This document shows positions 8,501 through 17,732 of a stretch of 64,000 bases of DNA, piece by piece (the first letter of the stretch is position 1; every line of letters starts with the position of its first letter). The stretch spans positions 806,001-870,000 of the forward strand of contig JADJWX010000002.1 of NCBI GenBank assembly GCA_016716135.1, read 5' to 3'. A program made the translations under genes and the position numbers. Below the pieces are notes generated by a model. That model was not told the origin of the DNA and did not search any database. It saw nothing but the letters and a program-made list of their open reading frames with translations. The DNA is from Lewinellaceae bacterium. GTDB lineage: Bacteria > Bacteroidota > Bacteroidia > Chitinophagales > Saprospiraceae.

Positions 8501-8958
8501 GAACAACAATCGACAAATACCTGGGCTATTTCCTCGCCGCTTTGCTGGCGCTGATGACGCTCGATGTGCTCTGGGGCGTTTTCACTCGCTATGCCCTGGG
8601 CGGTCAGGCCAGCTGGTCTGAGGAGCTGGCCCGCTTCCTGCTGATCTGGATCGGCATTCTCGGCGCAGCCTATGCTTCGGGCCAGCGCATGCATTTGGCG
8701 ATTGAATTGCTTTTGCCAAAGTTGGAACCCAGGCGCCAGCGTCGGCTCCTGAGTTTTATCAACCTGCTTATCCTGGGTTTTGCCTTGGCAGTTTTGGTCG
8801 TTGGCGGATTGCGGCTGATGTACATTACCCATACGCTGGAACAGCTTTCACCGGCCATGCAACTACCCATGGCCGGTGTTTATGCCGTATTGCCGCTCAG
8901 CGGCCTGCTGGTGATGTATTACAAGGCCGCCGATTTTATTCAATTACAGAAAGCCTGA
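8497..8958 (+). CDS. dctQ: TRAP transporter small membrane subunit (DctQ family)
   Basis: The 153-residue product has four predicted membrane helices, beginning YLGYFLAALLALMTLDVLW. It has the DctQ hallmark region FTRYALGGQASWSEELARFLLIWIG split across helices 1-2. The start is the ATG at 8497, which overlaps the dctP stop codon by ATGA. DctQ joins DctM to form the sodium-driven membrane part of a TRAP uronate importer. Confidence 0.9.
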   Translation: MRTTIDKYLGYFLAALLALMTLDVLWGVFTRYALGGQASWSEELARFLLIWIGILGAAYASGQRMHLAIELLLPKLEPRRQRRLLSFINLLILGFALAVLVVGGLRLMYITHTLEQLSPAMQLPMAGVYAVLPLSGLLVMYYKAADFIQLQKA

Positions 8959-8971
8959 AACAAACGAACCT

Positions 8972-10258
8972 ATGGAAGTCCTGATACTAGTTTTAAGCTT
9001 TCTCATTCTTATCGCCATCGGCGTGCCCATTGCCTGGAGTATTGGTCTGAGCAGCATTTTTACCATGCTGGTGAGTATCCCGGCGCTCCCGGCCTGCACC
9101 ACGGTGGCCCAACGCATGGCTACCGGCCTCGACAGTTTTTCGCTGCTGGCCATCCCGTTTTTTATCCTGGCCGGACAAATTATGAACCGGGGTGGTATTG
9201 CCCGACGATTAGTGGCCTTCGCCAAAACACTGGTGGGCGCCCTGCCCGGCGGCCTGGCACACGTGAATATCGTGGCGGCCATGTTGTTTGGCGCCATTGC
9301 AGGCTCGGCAGTGGCAGCGGTGTCTGCCTTGGGCAGCATGTTGGGTAAGGCCATGGAGGACGAGGGGTATTCCAAAGAATTTGCTGCCGCGGTGAATGTG
9401 ACTTCCTCCACCACCGGCCTGGTTATCCCGCCCAGCAATATCCTCATTGTGTATTCGCTGGCCAGCGGTGGGGTGTCAATTGCCGCACTTTTTCTCGCAG
9501 GCTACCTGCCGGGTATCCTGACCGGCTTGCTGCTGATGACAACTGCAGCCATCTGGTCGAAATACCGGAACTTTCCGAAAGGCCAACGCAGTCCGTTGCG
9601 CGAGGTATTCCGCACCTTCCTGGCTGCTTTGCCCAGCCTGCTCCTCCTGGTGGTGGTGATCGGCGGTATTGTTGCCGGCCTGTTCACGGCTACAGAAGCT
9701 TCGGCGGTGGCGGTGCTGTATTGCCTCATTCTGACCTGGCTGTACAAGGAAGTTTCCTGGAAAGAACTGCCCGAAATTTTTCTCGGCTCGGTGGGCACCA
9801 CGGCCATTGTGATGCTCCTGATCGGGACGTCGATGAGTATGTCGTGGATCATGGCCTATGAAAACATCCCGCAAAATATCACGGAGTTTATGCTGGCGAT
9901 CAGCGACAACAAATTTGTCATTCTGCTGATCATCAACCTGTTGTTGCTCTTCGTCGGGGTGTTTATGGACATGACGCCGGCTGTGCTCATTTTCACACCC
10001 ATTTTCCTGCCTGTCGTGACTGCATTGGGCATGGACCCCACACATTTTGGTATTATCATGGTGCTCAACCTGTGCATCGGCCTGTGCACACCGCCGGTGG
10101 GTTCGGTGTTGTTTGTCGGGGTAGGGGTGGCCGGCACGACAATTCAGAAAGTGATCCGGCCGCTGTTGCCGCTGTTTGTGGCGATGTTGGTGGCGCTGAT
10201 GCTCGTGACGTACATACCGGAATTGAGTTTGTGGTTGCCGCGGCAATTTGGTTTTTGA
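8972..10258 (+). CDS. dctM: TRAP transporter large permease (DctM family)
   Basis: The 428-residue protein has about 12 membrane segments and DctM features: an N-terminal LILIAIGVPIAWSIGLSS helix, LPGGLAHVNIVAAMLFGAI, SGSAV-like AGSAVAAVSALG, and a second inverted half ending in CTPPVGSVLFVG. It is the ion-coupled transport subunit. It begins 13 bp after dctQ, and the three genes form one unit with kdgA and uxaA around them, which makes uronate import the likely role. Confidence 0.92.
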   Translation: MEVLILVLSFLILIAIGVPIAWSIGLSSIFTMLVSIPALPACTTVAQRMATGLDSFSLLAIPFFILAGQIMNRGGIARRLVAFAKTLVGALPGGLAHVNIVAAMLFGAIAGSAVAAVSALGSMLGKAMEDEGYSKEFAAAVNVTSSTTGLVIPPSNILIVYSLASGGVSIAALFLAGYLPGILTGLLLMTTAAIWSKYRNFPKGQRSPLREVFRTFLAALPSLLLLVVVIGGIVAGLFTATEASAVAVLYCLILTWLYKEVSWKELPEIFLGSVGTTAIVMLLIGTSMSMSWIMAYENIPQNITEFMLAISDNKFVILLIINLLLLFVGVFMDMTPAVLIFTPIFLPVVTALGMDPTHFGIIMVLNLCIGLCTPPVGSVLFVGVGVAGTTIQKVIRPLLPLFVAMLVALMLVTYIPELSLWLPRQFGF

Positions 10259-10339
10259 TATAGATAGGATTTGACAGGATTGACCTGTTTGTTATGGAGG
10301 TATCCTGTACTTCCGGTTCTTCTTTTTGTTTGAAAAATT

Positions 10340-11992
10340 ATGAAAAACAGCGTTTTAAAAGTACATCCGTCAGACAATGTCATAGTTGCCTTGCAGGACC
10401 TGGTTCCCGGCAGCAACGTGGCCTTGAACGGCAGTGCCTTTACCATTTTGGAACCCATTCCGGCCAAGCACAAATTTGCCGGGCAGGATTTTGCCGAAGG
10501 CGATGAAATCCGCATGTACGGGGTGCTGGTTGGGAAAGCTACGCAGCCGATACCTGCCGGAGCGCGTATCAGCCGGGAAAATGTTTCCCATTCAGCATCA
10601 AATTATGCGGTTGGCGAGCGGAAAACCGATTGGGAAAAACCCGACGTTTCCGAATTTAAAGACCGCACGTTCAAGGGCTTTCACCGCAACGACGGCAAAG
10701 TCGGCACCCGCAACTACTGGCTCGTGTTACCGCTGGTTTTTTGTGAAAACCGCAACATCAACGTGATCCGCGAGGCCATGCTCGAACAACTGGGCTACGT
10801 CTCCGGCCGGCATTTTTCGGTGAACACCAGCCAGCTGATCGACCTGTACCGGAATGGGGCCGATGCGAGGGCAATCCGGGAAGCCGACATCATCCGCGAC
10901 GCCGCCGAACTCCAGCGCAACCGCCTGTTTCCCAATGTCGACGGGATAAAATTCCTGACCCATGAGGGCGGCTGCGGCGGTATCCGCCAGGATTCCGAAA
11001 CGCTCTGCCGCCTGCTTGCCGGATACATCACCCACCCGAATGTGGCGGGCGCTACGGTGCTTAGCCTGGGTTGCCAAAACGCCCAGTTCCGGTTGCTGGA
11101 AACGGCGCTCCGGGAATTCGACCCCAATTTTGACAAACCGCTGTTTGTCCTTGAACAACAAAAAAGTAAATCCGAGCGCGACTTTATCGCCGATGCGGTC
11201 AAACAAACCTTCATCGGCCTCATCGAAGCCAACAAACACGAACGCCGGCCGGCGCCCCTGAGCAAACTCGTACTGGGTCTCGAATGCGGTGGTTCTGACG
11301 GCTTTTCCGGAATATCCGCCAACCCGGCCCTGGGCTATGCTTCCGACCTGCTGGTCGCCCTGGGCGGCTCGGCCATTCTTTCCGAATTTCCCGAACTCAA
11401 CGGCGTGGAACAAGAACTGATCAACCGCTGTGAATCGGCTGAAAAAGCAGAAAAGTTTGCCGGGATCATGCGTCGCTATGCCCAGCGGGCAGTGGATGTG
11501 GGCTCGGGTTTCGATATGAATCCCTCGCCGGGAAACATCAAAGACGGCCTCATCACCGACGCCATGAAATCGGCCGGCGCCGCCAAAAAAGGCGGCAGCT
11601 CACCGGTGACGGATGTGCTGGACTACACCGAACAAGTGACCCGCCCCGGCCTAAACCTGCTGTGCACTCCCGGCAACGACGTGGAAAGCACCACGGGGCT
11701 CGCAGGTTCGGGCGCCAACCTGATCGTGTTTACCACCGGTCTGGGTACGCCTACCGGAAACCCTGTGGCGCCTGTGGTCAAAATGGCCAGCAATACAGCC
11801 CTGGCGCAGCGCATGGCCGACATCATCGACATCGACGCCGGCACCATCATTTCCGGTGAAGACACCATTGAAAGTAAAGGGCGGGCCCTGCTCGAACTGC
11901 TCATCCAGGTCGCCAATGGCGACATTGTGCCGCAGGCCGAACGCCTTGGACAGGATGATTTTATTCCCTGGAAGCGGGGGGTATCGTTGTGA
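10340..11992 (+). CDS. uxaA: Altronate dehydratase
   Basis: UxaA removes water from D-altronate to form KDG, the third step of galacturonate breakdown. The 550-residue protein has an N-terminal SAF-like domain (about residues 1-90) and a large C-terminal UxaA/GarD domain with KVGTRNYWLVLPLVFCENRN, THEGGCGG, LECGGSDGFSGISANPALG and CTPGNDVESTTGLAGSGAN; the conserved cysteines probably bind the iron cofactor. The start at 10340 gives a family-length protein. It lies 81 bp after dctM. Confidence 0.92.
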   Translation: MKNSVLKVHPSDNVIVALQDLVPGSNVALNGSAFTILEPIPAKHKFAGQDFAEGDEIRMYGVLVGKATQPIPAGARISRENVSHSASNYAVGERKTDWEKPDVSEFKDRTFKGFHRNDGKVGTRNYWLVLPLVFCENRNINVIREAMLEQLGYVSGRHFSVNTSQLIDLYRNGADARAIREADIIRDAAELQRNRLFPNVDGIKFLTHEGGCGGIRQDSETLCRLLAGYITHPNVAGATVLSLGCQNAQFRLLETALREFDPNFDKPLFVLEQQKSKSERDFIADAVKQTFIGLIEANKHERRPAPLSKLVLGLECGGSDGFSGISANPALGYASDLLVALGGSAILSEFPELNGVEQELINRCESAEKAEKFAGIMRRYAQRAVDVGSGFDMNPSPGNIKDGLITDAMKSAGAAKKGGSSPVTDVLDYTEQVTRPGLNLLCTPGNDVESTTGLAGSGANLIVFTTGLGTPTGNPVAPVVKMASNTALAQRMADIIDIDAGTIISGEDTIESKGRALLELLIQVANGDIVPQAERLGQDDFIPWKRGVSL

Positions 11993-12014
11993 ATACAACC
12001 CCACCCCCATCCCT

Positions 12015-12245
12015 CATAGCCATCAACATAAGGGTACTGCTGACATATTTGATTGAAGATTAATTGATTACATGAATACATGATTGAAGAAGTACCCGTA
12101 TCGTGCACAAGCTCTCAAAATATAAAAGCCACCGAATAGCCTGTATTCAGGGTGGTGAACCACTTCTTAAATCATGTAATCATGTAATCTGCAATCATGT
12201 AATCAATTGAATTTCAAATCTATTCGCCTTAAGTTGATGGCTATG
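12015..12245 (+). repeat. 231-bp terminal-inverted-repeat element, copy 2
   Basis: Same length and orientation as the element at 6379-6609, with few differences. Inverted ends are 12015-12032 and 12228-12245. Here the inverted repeat extends into the flanks (11996-12014 pairs with 12246-12264), giving an almost 40-bp terminal stem. It occupies most of the gap between uxaA and uxaB; no gene lies in the gap. Confidence 0.9.
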
Positions 12246-12328
12246 AGGGATGGGGGTGGGGTTGACACACGGAGGAATAACCTGTTATGAAGAATTAATT
12301 CTATTCCAGAAAACAAAACAGAACAATC

Positions 12329-13789
12329 ATGCAACTACTGAACAGACAAAACGCCAATATTCCCGCCGCTTACCCGGAGCGCATCCTGCAATTTGGCGGC
12401 GGCAACTTCCTGCGCGGCTTTGCCGATTGGATGATCGATGTGCTCAACGATAAAACCGGCGCCCAACTCGGCATTGTGGTGGCGAAACCCACCGAACGCG
12501 GTGATTATGACGAATGGCGGCATCAGGACGGCCTGTTCCATGTGCGCACCAAAGGCGTGCGCAACGGCGCGCTGGTTTCGGAAACCCACCTGGTAAAAAG
12601 TATCAGCCGGATCATCCATCCGTACCGGGAGTGGGATACGTTTTTGCAAACTGCCGAAAATCCGGAGTTGCAGTTTGTTATTTCCAACACTACCGAAACG
12701 GGGTTGCGCGTGCATCCGGAAGACCGGCGGGATGATGCTCCGCCCCGGGAGTTTCCGGCCAAGCTGACCTTGTGGCTTTACCGGCGGTTTACCCATTTTA
12801 AAGGCGACCCGGGGGCCGGCTGCGTGCATATTCCCTGCGAATTGCTGGTGCGCAATGGCGAATTGCTGCGCGATTGCATCCTGGAGAACGCAGCCAACTG
12901 GCAGCTGGGCGCTGACTTTGAAACCTGGATTTCGCAGCACAATATTTTTTGCAATACCCTCGTCGACCGCATTATTCCCGGTGTGCCCGATGATAGTTTG
13001 GAGGCCACCTGGCAGGAATTGGGCTTTCGGGATACGATGGTCACCGAGGCCGAGCCGTACCACCTCTGGGCAATTGAAGCGCCGGAATCGGTCCGGCAGG
13101 CGTTGCCCTTCGACAAGGCGGGTTTGCAGGTGGTGTACACCGACGACCTGGAGCCGTTTCGTATCCGGAAGGTGCGCATTCTCAACGGCGCGCACACCTG
13201 CATGATGCCCCTGGGCTACCTCTACGGCATCGAAACCGTGCGGGAGGCCGTGGAGCATCCGTTGCTGGGGAAGTACATCCGCCAGCTGATCACCGAAGAA
13301 ATTTTGCCTACGCTTGGCCTGCCGGAAGACGCCTCGGTGCAATTTGCCGCCGATGTGCTGGACCGGTTCCGGAACCCGTTTTTGCACCATCAACTGATTT
13401 CGATTGCGCTTAATTCTGTTTCTAAATTCAAGGCCCGGCTGGTACCGACCCTGTTGGGGTATGTGGAACGCTACAATACACTACCCGAGCGGGTGGTGCT
13501 GGCCCTTGCAGCGCTGGTCCGCTTTTACAAAGGCGATTGGAATGGCGTAAAAATTCCGTTGAATGACGAGGCGCTGGTGCAGGCGTTTTTTGAAAAAATC
13601 TGGGCCGAATTTCAACAGGCCGATCCCCAATACTCCGCGTTGGCCGGAAAAGTGTTGCGGCATGCGGAGTTTTGGGGCCAGGACCTCAGCCTTGTGCCCG
13701 GCTTGACAGCGCGGCTGGCATTTTACCTGGAAAAACTGCACACGCACCAACCGATGGAGGCGGTGCTGCCGAATTCGGAAACGGCGTAG
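12329..13789 (+). CDS. uxaB: Tagaturonate reductase (altronate oxidoreductase)
   Basis: UxaB reduces D-tagaturonate to D-altronate with NADH, the step between UxaC and UxaA. The 486-residue protein belongs to the polyol-specific long-chain dehydrogenases: nucleotide-binding ILQFGGGNFLRGFADWMID near the N-terminus, a middle TLVDRIIPGVP, and the catalytic KVRILNGAHT (Lys...Asn-x-x-His). Length fits UxaB. It starts after repeat element copy 2 and is followed by the GH43 gene after 59 bp. Confidence 0.9.
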   Translation: MQLLNRQNANIPAAYPERILQFGGGNFLRGFADWMIDVLNDKTGAQLGIVVAKPTERGDYDEWRHQDGLFHVRTKGVRNGALVSETHLVKSISRIIHPYREWDTFLQTAENPELQFVISNTTETGLRVHPEDRRDDAPPREFPAKLTLWLYRRFTHFKGDPGAGCVHIPCELLVRNGELLRDCILENAANWQLGADFETWISQHNIFCNTLVDRIIPGVPDDSLEATWQELGFRDTMVTEAEPYHLWAIEAPESVRQALPFDKAGLQVVYTDDLEPFRIRKVRILNGAHTCMMPLGYLYGIETVREAVEHPLLGKYIRQLITEEILPTLGLPEDASVQFAADVLDRFRNPFLHHQLISIALNSVSKFKARLVPTLLGYVERYNTLPERVVLALAALVRFYKGDWNGVKIPLNDEALVQAFFEKIWAEFQQADPQYSALAGKVLRHAEFWGQDLSLVPGLTARLAFYLEKLHTHQPMEAVLPNSETA

Positions 13790-13848
13790 GGGCGGCGCCC
13801 GTCCGCCTCTACAACATCCCGGAAAGGCAATCAACCAACAGCTCAATT

Positions 13849-15438
13849 ATGAAAAACACTTCCCTGACAATTCTCTTCCTGCTCGGTTTTCTGCACGCCC
13901 AAAGCCAGGTTTGGCAACCAGACCTGGGCGACGGGACCTATAAAAACCCGGTAATTTTTGCGGACTATTCCGATCCGGATGTGGTGCGGGTGGGCGATGA
14001 TTTTTACCTCGTTTCATCCAGTTTTAACTGTGCACCTGCCTTGCCGGTGTTGCATTCGAAAGACCTGGTGAACTGGAAAATTATCAACTACGTTTTTCGG
14101 CATCAGCCGCCGGAGGATCATTTCTCCAAACCACAGCACGGCAACGGCGTTTGGGCGCCTTCGATCCGGTATCATAACGGCTGGTTTTACATTTTTTACG
14201 GCGATCCCGACTTTGGCATTTACAGGTGCAAAACCCAGGACCCGGCCGGGCCGTGGGAAGGGCCACATCTGGTGCATGCTGCCAAAGGCTGGATCGATGC
14301 CTGCCCCTTTTGGGATGAAGATGGGAAAGCCTACCTCGTGCACGCTTTTGCAGGCAGCCGGGCCGGAATCAAAAGCATCCTGGTGCTGCACCCCATGGCG
14401 CCCGACGGTTCTAAACTGCTCGATGCGCAAGGCGTGTTGGTGTTTGACGGCCAAAAAGACCACGGCACCATCGAAGGGCCGAAAATGTACAAGCGCCACG
14501 GGTACTACTACATTTTTGCACCGGCAGGTGGCGTGGCTACGGGCTGGCAAACGGTCTTGCGCGCCAAAAATATTTACGGACCCTACGAAGAAAAAATCGT
14601 GCTCGACCAGGGAAAAACGGCGGTCAATGGCCCCCACCAGGGCGCCTGGGTGGATATGCCCGACGGCTCCGACTGGTTCCTGCATTTTCAGGAGCGCCAA
14701 CCCTACGGCCGCATTGTGCACCTGCAACCCGCCGTCTGGAAAAACGACTGGATCGTTATTGGAAACGACCCCGATGGCGACGGCAAAGGTGAGCCGGTTA
14801 TGACCTGGAAAAAGCCCGGGCCGGGGCCTGCTTTCGCGCCGCAAACCTCCGACGAGTTCAACGAAACCCGTCTGGGCCTGCAATGGCAATGGCATGCCAA
14901 TCCGGCGCCGGAATGGGCCTTCAGCACCCCCTATGGCTATTTGCGAATGTACCCCGTGGTGCTGCCCGATCATCACCGGAATTTCTGGAACCAACCCAAC
15001 CTGCTGCTGCAAAAAATGCCCGCTCCGGCATTTACGGCAACGACCAAACTGAATTTTTCGGCGCACGCCGATGGCGAAAAAACCGGCCTGTTGGTTATGG
15101 GGCTCGACTACGCCTACATCGCCCTGGAGCAGGATGGCGGACGCCTGTACCTGACATTGGCGAAATGCGAGGATGCGGATAAAGGAAAAGGGGAGCAAGC
15201 GCTGACCCGAATCCCCATCGATAAAAACGAACTGGAATTGCGCGTACAGGTATCCGAAGGGGGCATGTGCCGTTTTTCCTACAGCCTCGACGGGAAGCAA
15301 TTTACATCGGTCGGCGGGCCCTTTCAGGCGCGTGAAGGCAAATGGATCGGCGCCAAAGTCGGGCTGTTTTGCACACGGGCCGTTCGGCAAAACGACGGCG
15401 GTTATGCGGATTACGATTGGTTCCGGATTTCAAATTGA
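13849..15438 (+). CDS. GH43-family glycosidase with C-terminal beta-sandwich
   Basis: The start at 13849 gives a clear signal peptide (TILFLLGFLHAQSQ) and a 529-residue exported enzyme; an upstream in-frame extension overlaps uxaB and is ignored. GH43 features are the catalytic base region IFADYSDPDVV, SSSFNCAPALPVLHSKDLVNW, the modulating Asp in DACPFWDEDGKAY, and the proton-donor Glu in GTIEGPKMY. A C-terminal concanavalin-like domain (about residues 330-529) is typical of the beta-xylosidase/arabinofuranosidase type. It likely trims arabinose, xylose or galactose side chains from pectin or associated hemicellulose; the sugar cannot be fixed from sequence. Confidence 0.85.
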   Translation: MKNTSLTILFLLGFLHAQSQVWQPDLGDGTYKNPVIFADYSDPDVVRVGDDFYLVSSSFNCAPALPVLHSKDLVNWKIINYVFRHQPPEDHFSKPQHGNGVWAPSIRYHNGWFYIFYGDPDFGIYRCKTQDPAGPWEGPHLVHAAKGWIDACPFWDEDGKAYLVHAFAGSRAGIKSILVLHPMAPDGSKLLDAQGVLVFDGQKDHGTIEGPKMYKRHGYYYIFAPAGGVATGWQTVLRAKNIYGPYEEKIVLDQGKTAVNGPHQGAWVDMPDGSDWFLHFQERQPYGRIVHLQPAVWKNDWIVIGNDPDGDGKGEPVMTWKKPGPGPAFAPQTSDEFNETRLGLQWQWHANPAPEWAFSTPYGYLRMYPVVLPDHHRNFWNQPNLLLQKMPAPAFTATTKLNFSAHADGEKTGLLVMGLDYAYIALEQDGGRLYLTLAKCEDADKGKGEQALTRIPIDKNELELRVQVSEGGMCRFSYSLDGKQFTSVGGPFQAREGKWIGAKVGLFCTRAVRQNDGGYADYDWFRISN

Positions 15439-15441
15439 ATT

Positions 15442-16356
15442 ATGGTTGTGCAACTAAAAACGATATTCTGCGGCCTGATGCTCGGAGTTTTGGCAAATGC
15501 CGGAACTACCCAAACCACCCTGCCCATTTGGCCGCCGGGCCAAATGCCGAACGACAACGGCATGGTAGTGACCGATAGCATCGCCCGCGACCGAATCTGG
15601 CAGGTGGCCCGGCCCGAGCTGACCGTTTGGCCGGCGCCCCCCGAAACAAATACCGGCGCCGCGGTGCTGCTGCTTTTGGGCGGCGGGTATGCCCGGCAGG
15701 CGACGCTCACCCTGGCGGGGGAAGTGGTTGCCTGGTTTAACGCCTTGGGGGTCAATGTTTTTTGGCTAAAATACCGGCTGCCGCAAGCGCCGAATGTGAT
15801 CGTTAGCCACGAAGCCCCGATCCAGGATGCGCAGCGGGCGATGCGGGTTATTCGCGCCCGCGCTGCCGGGTGGGGCGTCGATACATCCCGCATCGGCGCG
15901 ATGGGTTTTTCGGCTGGCGGCCACCTCGCCGCTACGCTGGGCACGCATTTGGTCGACTATGCTGCTGTCGGGGATGCCCTGGATACGGTGGCCTTCCGGC
16001 CCGATTTTCTGATCCTGATTTCGCCGGTCATTACGATGGGCCCGCAAACACATCAGGGTAGCCGGCAAAACCTGCTGGGGGAAAATCCGGCGCCGGAACT
16101 GGTGCAGGCTTTTTCCCTCGAAAAGCAGGTAACGGCCCAAACGCCGCCGGTTTTTTTGGTGCATGCTGCGGATGACGCTGCGGTGCCGCCGGTAAACAGC
16201 CTGCAATTTGCGCAGTCGCTGGTGGATCGTGGCGTGTCGGCATCATTGCACCTGTTTCCCTTCGGTGCGCATAATATTGGTTTGAAAAACAACCCCGGAT
16301 CAACACAATCCTGGACCATGCACTGCGCGCAGTGGCTTCGGGAAATGGGTTTTTAA
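15442..16356 (+). CDS. Exported alpha/beta-hydrolase, carbohydrate esterase-like
   Basis: The 304-residue protein has an N-terminal signal and an alpha/beta-hydrolase fold: oxyanion LLLLGGGYARQA, nucleophile elbow MGFSAGGHLAATLG, acid in HAADDAAVPP and catalytic His in PFGAHNIGL. This resembles the acetyl-xylan-esterase/endo-1,4-xylanase-associated esterases often found in Bacteroidota polysaccharide clusters. It starts 3 bp after the GH43 stop, implying translational coupling. A role in deacetylating or de-esterifying plant polysaccharide is inferred from fold and context. Confidence 0.8.
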   Translation: MVVQLKTIFCGLMLGVLANAGTTQTTLPIWPPGQMPNDNGMVVTDSIARDRIWQVARPELTVWPAPPETNTGAAVLLLLGGGYARQATLTLAGEVVAWFNALGVNVFWLKYRLPQAPNVIVSHEAPIQDAQRAMRVIRARAAGWGVDTSRIGAMGFSAGGHLAATLGTHLVDYAAVGDALDTVAFRPDFLILISPVITMGPQTHQGSRQNLLGENPAPELVQAFSLEKQVTAQTPPVFLVHAADDAAVPPVNSLQFAQSLVDRGVSASLHLFPFGAHNIGLKNNPGSTQSWTMHCAQWLREMGF

Positions 16357-16360
16357 TAGG

Positions 16361-16448
16361 CTCATGCTGTTTATTGACGGAGCATGGAACGTAGTGAGGG
16401 GGTGACTTCTAGTCACCCCCTCACTTGGCCCCGTTCAGCCAAACGGAA
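16361..16448. repeat. Degenerate second copy of the nested palindrome
   Basis: The inner 15-bp stem (16393-16407 with 16411-16425) is identical to that at 1298-1330 apart from the loop (TCT instead of GCC). The outer arms are recognisable but mutated relative to 1265-1354. It lies between the esterase and pectinesterase genes. Confidence 0.8.
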
Positions 16449-16482
16449 ATATGCGCCAAAAAATAAAACGTAAACGGATTGT

Positions 16483-17457
16483 ATGAAAACGCTTTTCAAT
16501 GCTTGCCCGGGTTTGCTCTGGGTTTTAGTGCTGTTTGTTAGCCCAAAAGTACAGGCTGTTCCCTACGATACCCTCCTGGTCGTTGCGCAGGACGGCAGTG
16601 GTGGTTATACCCGCATTCAGGATGCCATAGACGACGCCAAAGCCTTTCCGGATGTACGCATTACCATTTTGGTGAAAAACGGCATTTACCGGGAAAAAGT
16701 AAAAATCCATGCCTGGAATACCCGCCTGACGCTCCGGGGCGAAAGCCCGGAAAAGACCATCATCAGCTGGGATGATTTTTTTGACAAAATTGACCGCGGG
16801 CGCAACAGCACCTTCCACTCCTGGACGCTCCTGGTGCAAGGCGACGAATGCCGGGTTGAAAACCTGACTATTGAAAATACCGCAGGGCCGGTGGGGCAGG
16901 CTGTTGCCTTGTCGGTGGAGGCGGATCATTGTCTGGTCCGGAACTGCCGGATTCGGGGGCACCAGGACACCCTTTACGCCGCCGGACAAAACGCCCGGCA
17001 GTATTTTAAAAACTGCTATATCGAGGGTACAACGGACTTTGTTTTTGGCGCAGCCACGGCGTTGTTCGACAGCTGTACGATACACAGTTTGAGCAACTCA
17101 TTTATAACCGCAGCCAGTACACCGGCCGGCAGCGCTTTCGGTTTTGTATTTCGACATTGCCGACTCACCGCGGCCGACGGGGTGGATGCCGTGTACCTCG
17201 GGCGCCCATGGCGCGATTATGCGCAAACCGTTTTTCTGTACTGCGACCTGGGTGCACACATCCTTCCGGAAGGCTGGAACAACTGGACGGTGGAGCGCGA
17301 AAAAACGGCGTTTTATGCCGAATTCGACAATTTTGGGCCCGGGGCAAAGACAGACCGGCGCGTGGGCTGGAGCCGCCAACTTTCAAAAAAACAGGCGCGG
17401 AAGTACACACTTCAGAAGATACTTTTGCCGGGCGCCTGGGATGTTGGGTCGTTTTGA
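16483..17457 (+). CDS. Pectin methylesterase (CE8)
   Basis: This exported 324-residue beta-helix enzyme removes methyl esters from homogalacturonan so that GH28 or lyases can cut it. Signal peptide at residues ~1-24. CE8 signatures are YTRIQDAID near the start, GHQDTLYAAGQ (with the stabilising Gln), TDFVFGAATALFDSC (catalytic Asp) and YLGRPWRDYAQTVF (Arg and second Asp region). Length is normal. It is preceded by the palindromic repeat and followed by a 218-bp gene-free stretch. Confidence 0.93.
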   Translation: MKTLFNACPGLLWVLVLFVSPKVQAVPYDTLLVVAQDGSGGYTRIQDAIDDAKAFPDVRITILVKNGIYREKVKIHAWNTRLTLRGESPEKTIISWDDFFDKIDRGRNSTFHSWTLLVQGDECRVENLTIENTAGPVGQAVALSVEADHCLVRNCRIRGHQDTLYAAGQNARQYFKNCYIEGTTDFVFGAATALFDSCTIHSLSNSFITAASTPAGSAFGFVFRHCRLTAADGVDAVYLGRPWRDYAQTVFLYCDLGAHILPEGWNNWTVEREKTAFYAEFDNFGPGAKTDRRVGWSRQLSKKQARKYTLQKILLPGAWDVGSF

Positions 17458-17732
17458 TTTTTTTTCGGCCATGCGGGGGGAGCAAGTTTAGACGGAAAGT
17501 CTGCTTTTGAAAAAGCAAATAATTTACCGCGTAAATCCCGCGCTACACGATGTTTTTTTACCGCTTGCATACATTGCCCGTATTTTATTGGCGGGGTGTT
17601 ATTTATTGAATAGGATTCGGTAAAAAATGCGCAGCACTTTGACGTGCAGAGCGGGATTATTGCACAGTTTACTATTTGCCGATCCGTTTCACCCGACGTC
17701 CAGCAAAACGTTTCCTAGTTTTAAAAAAATTC

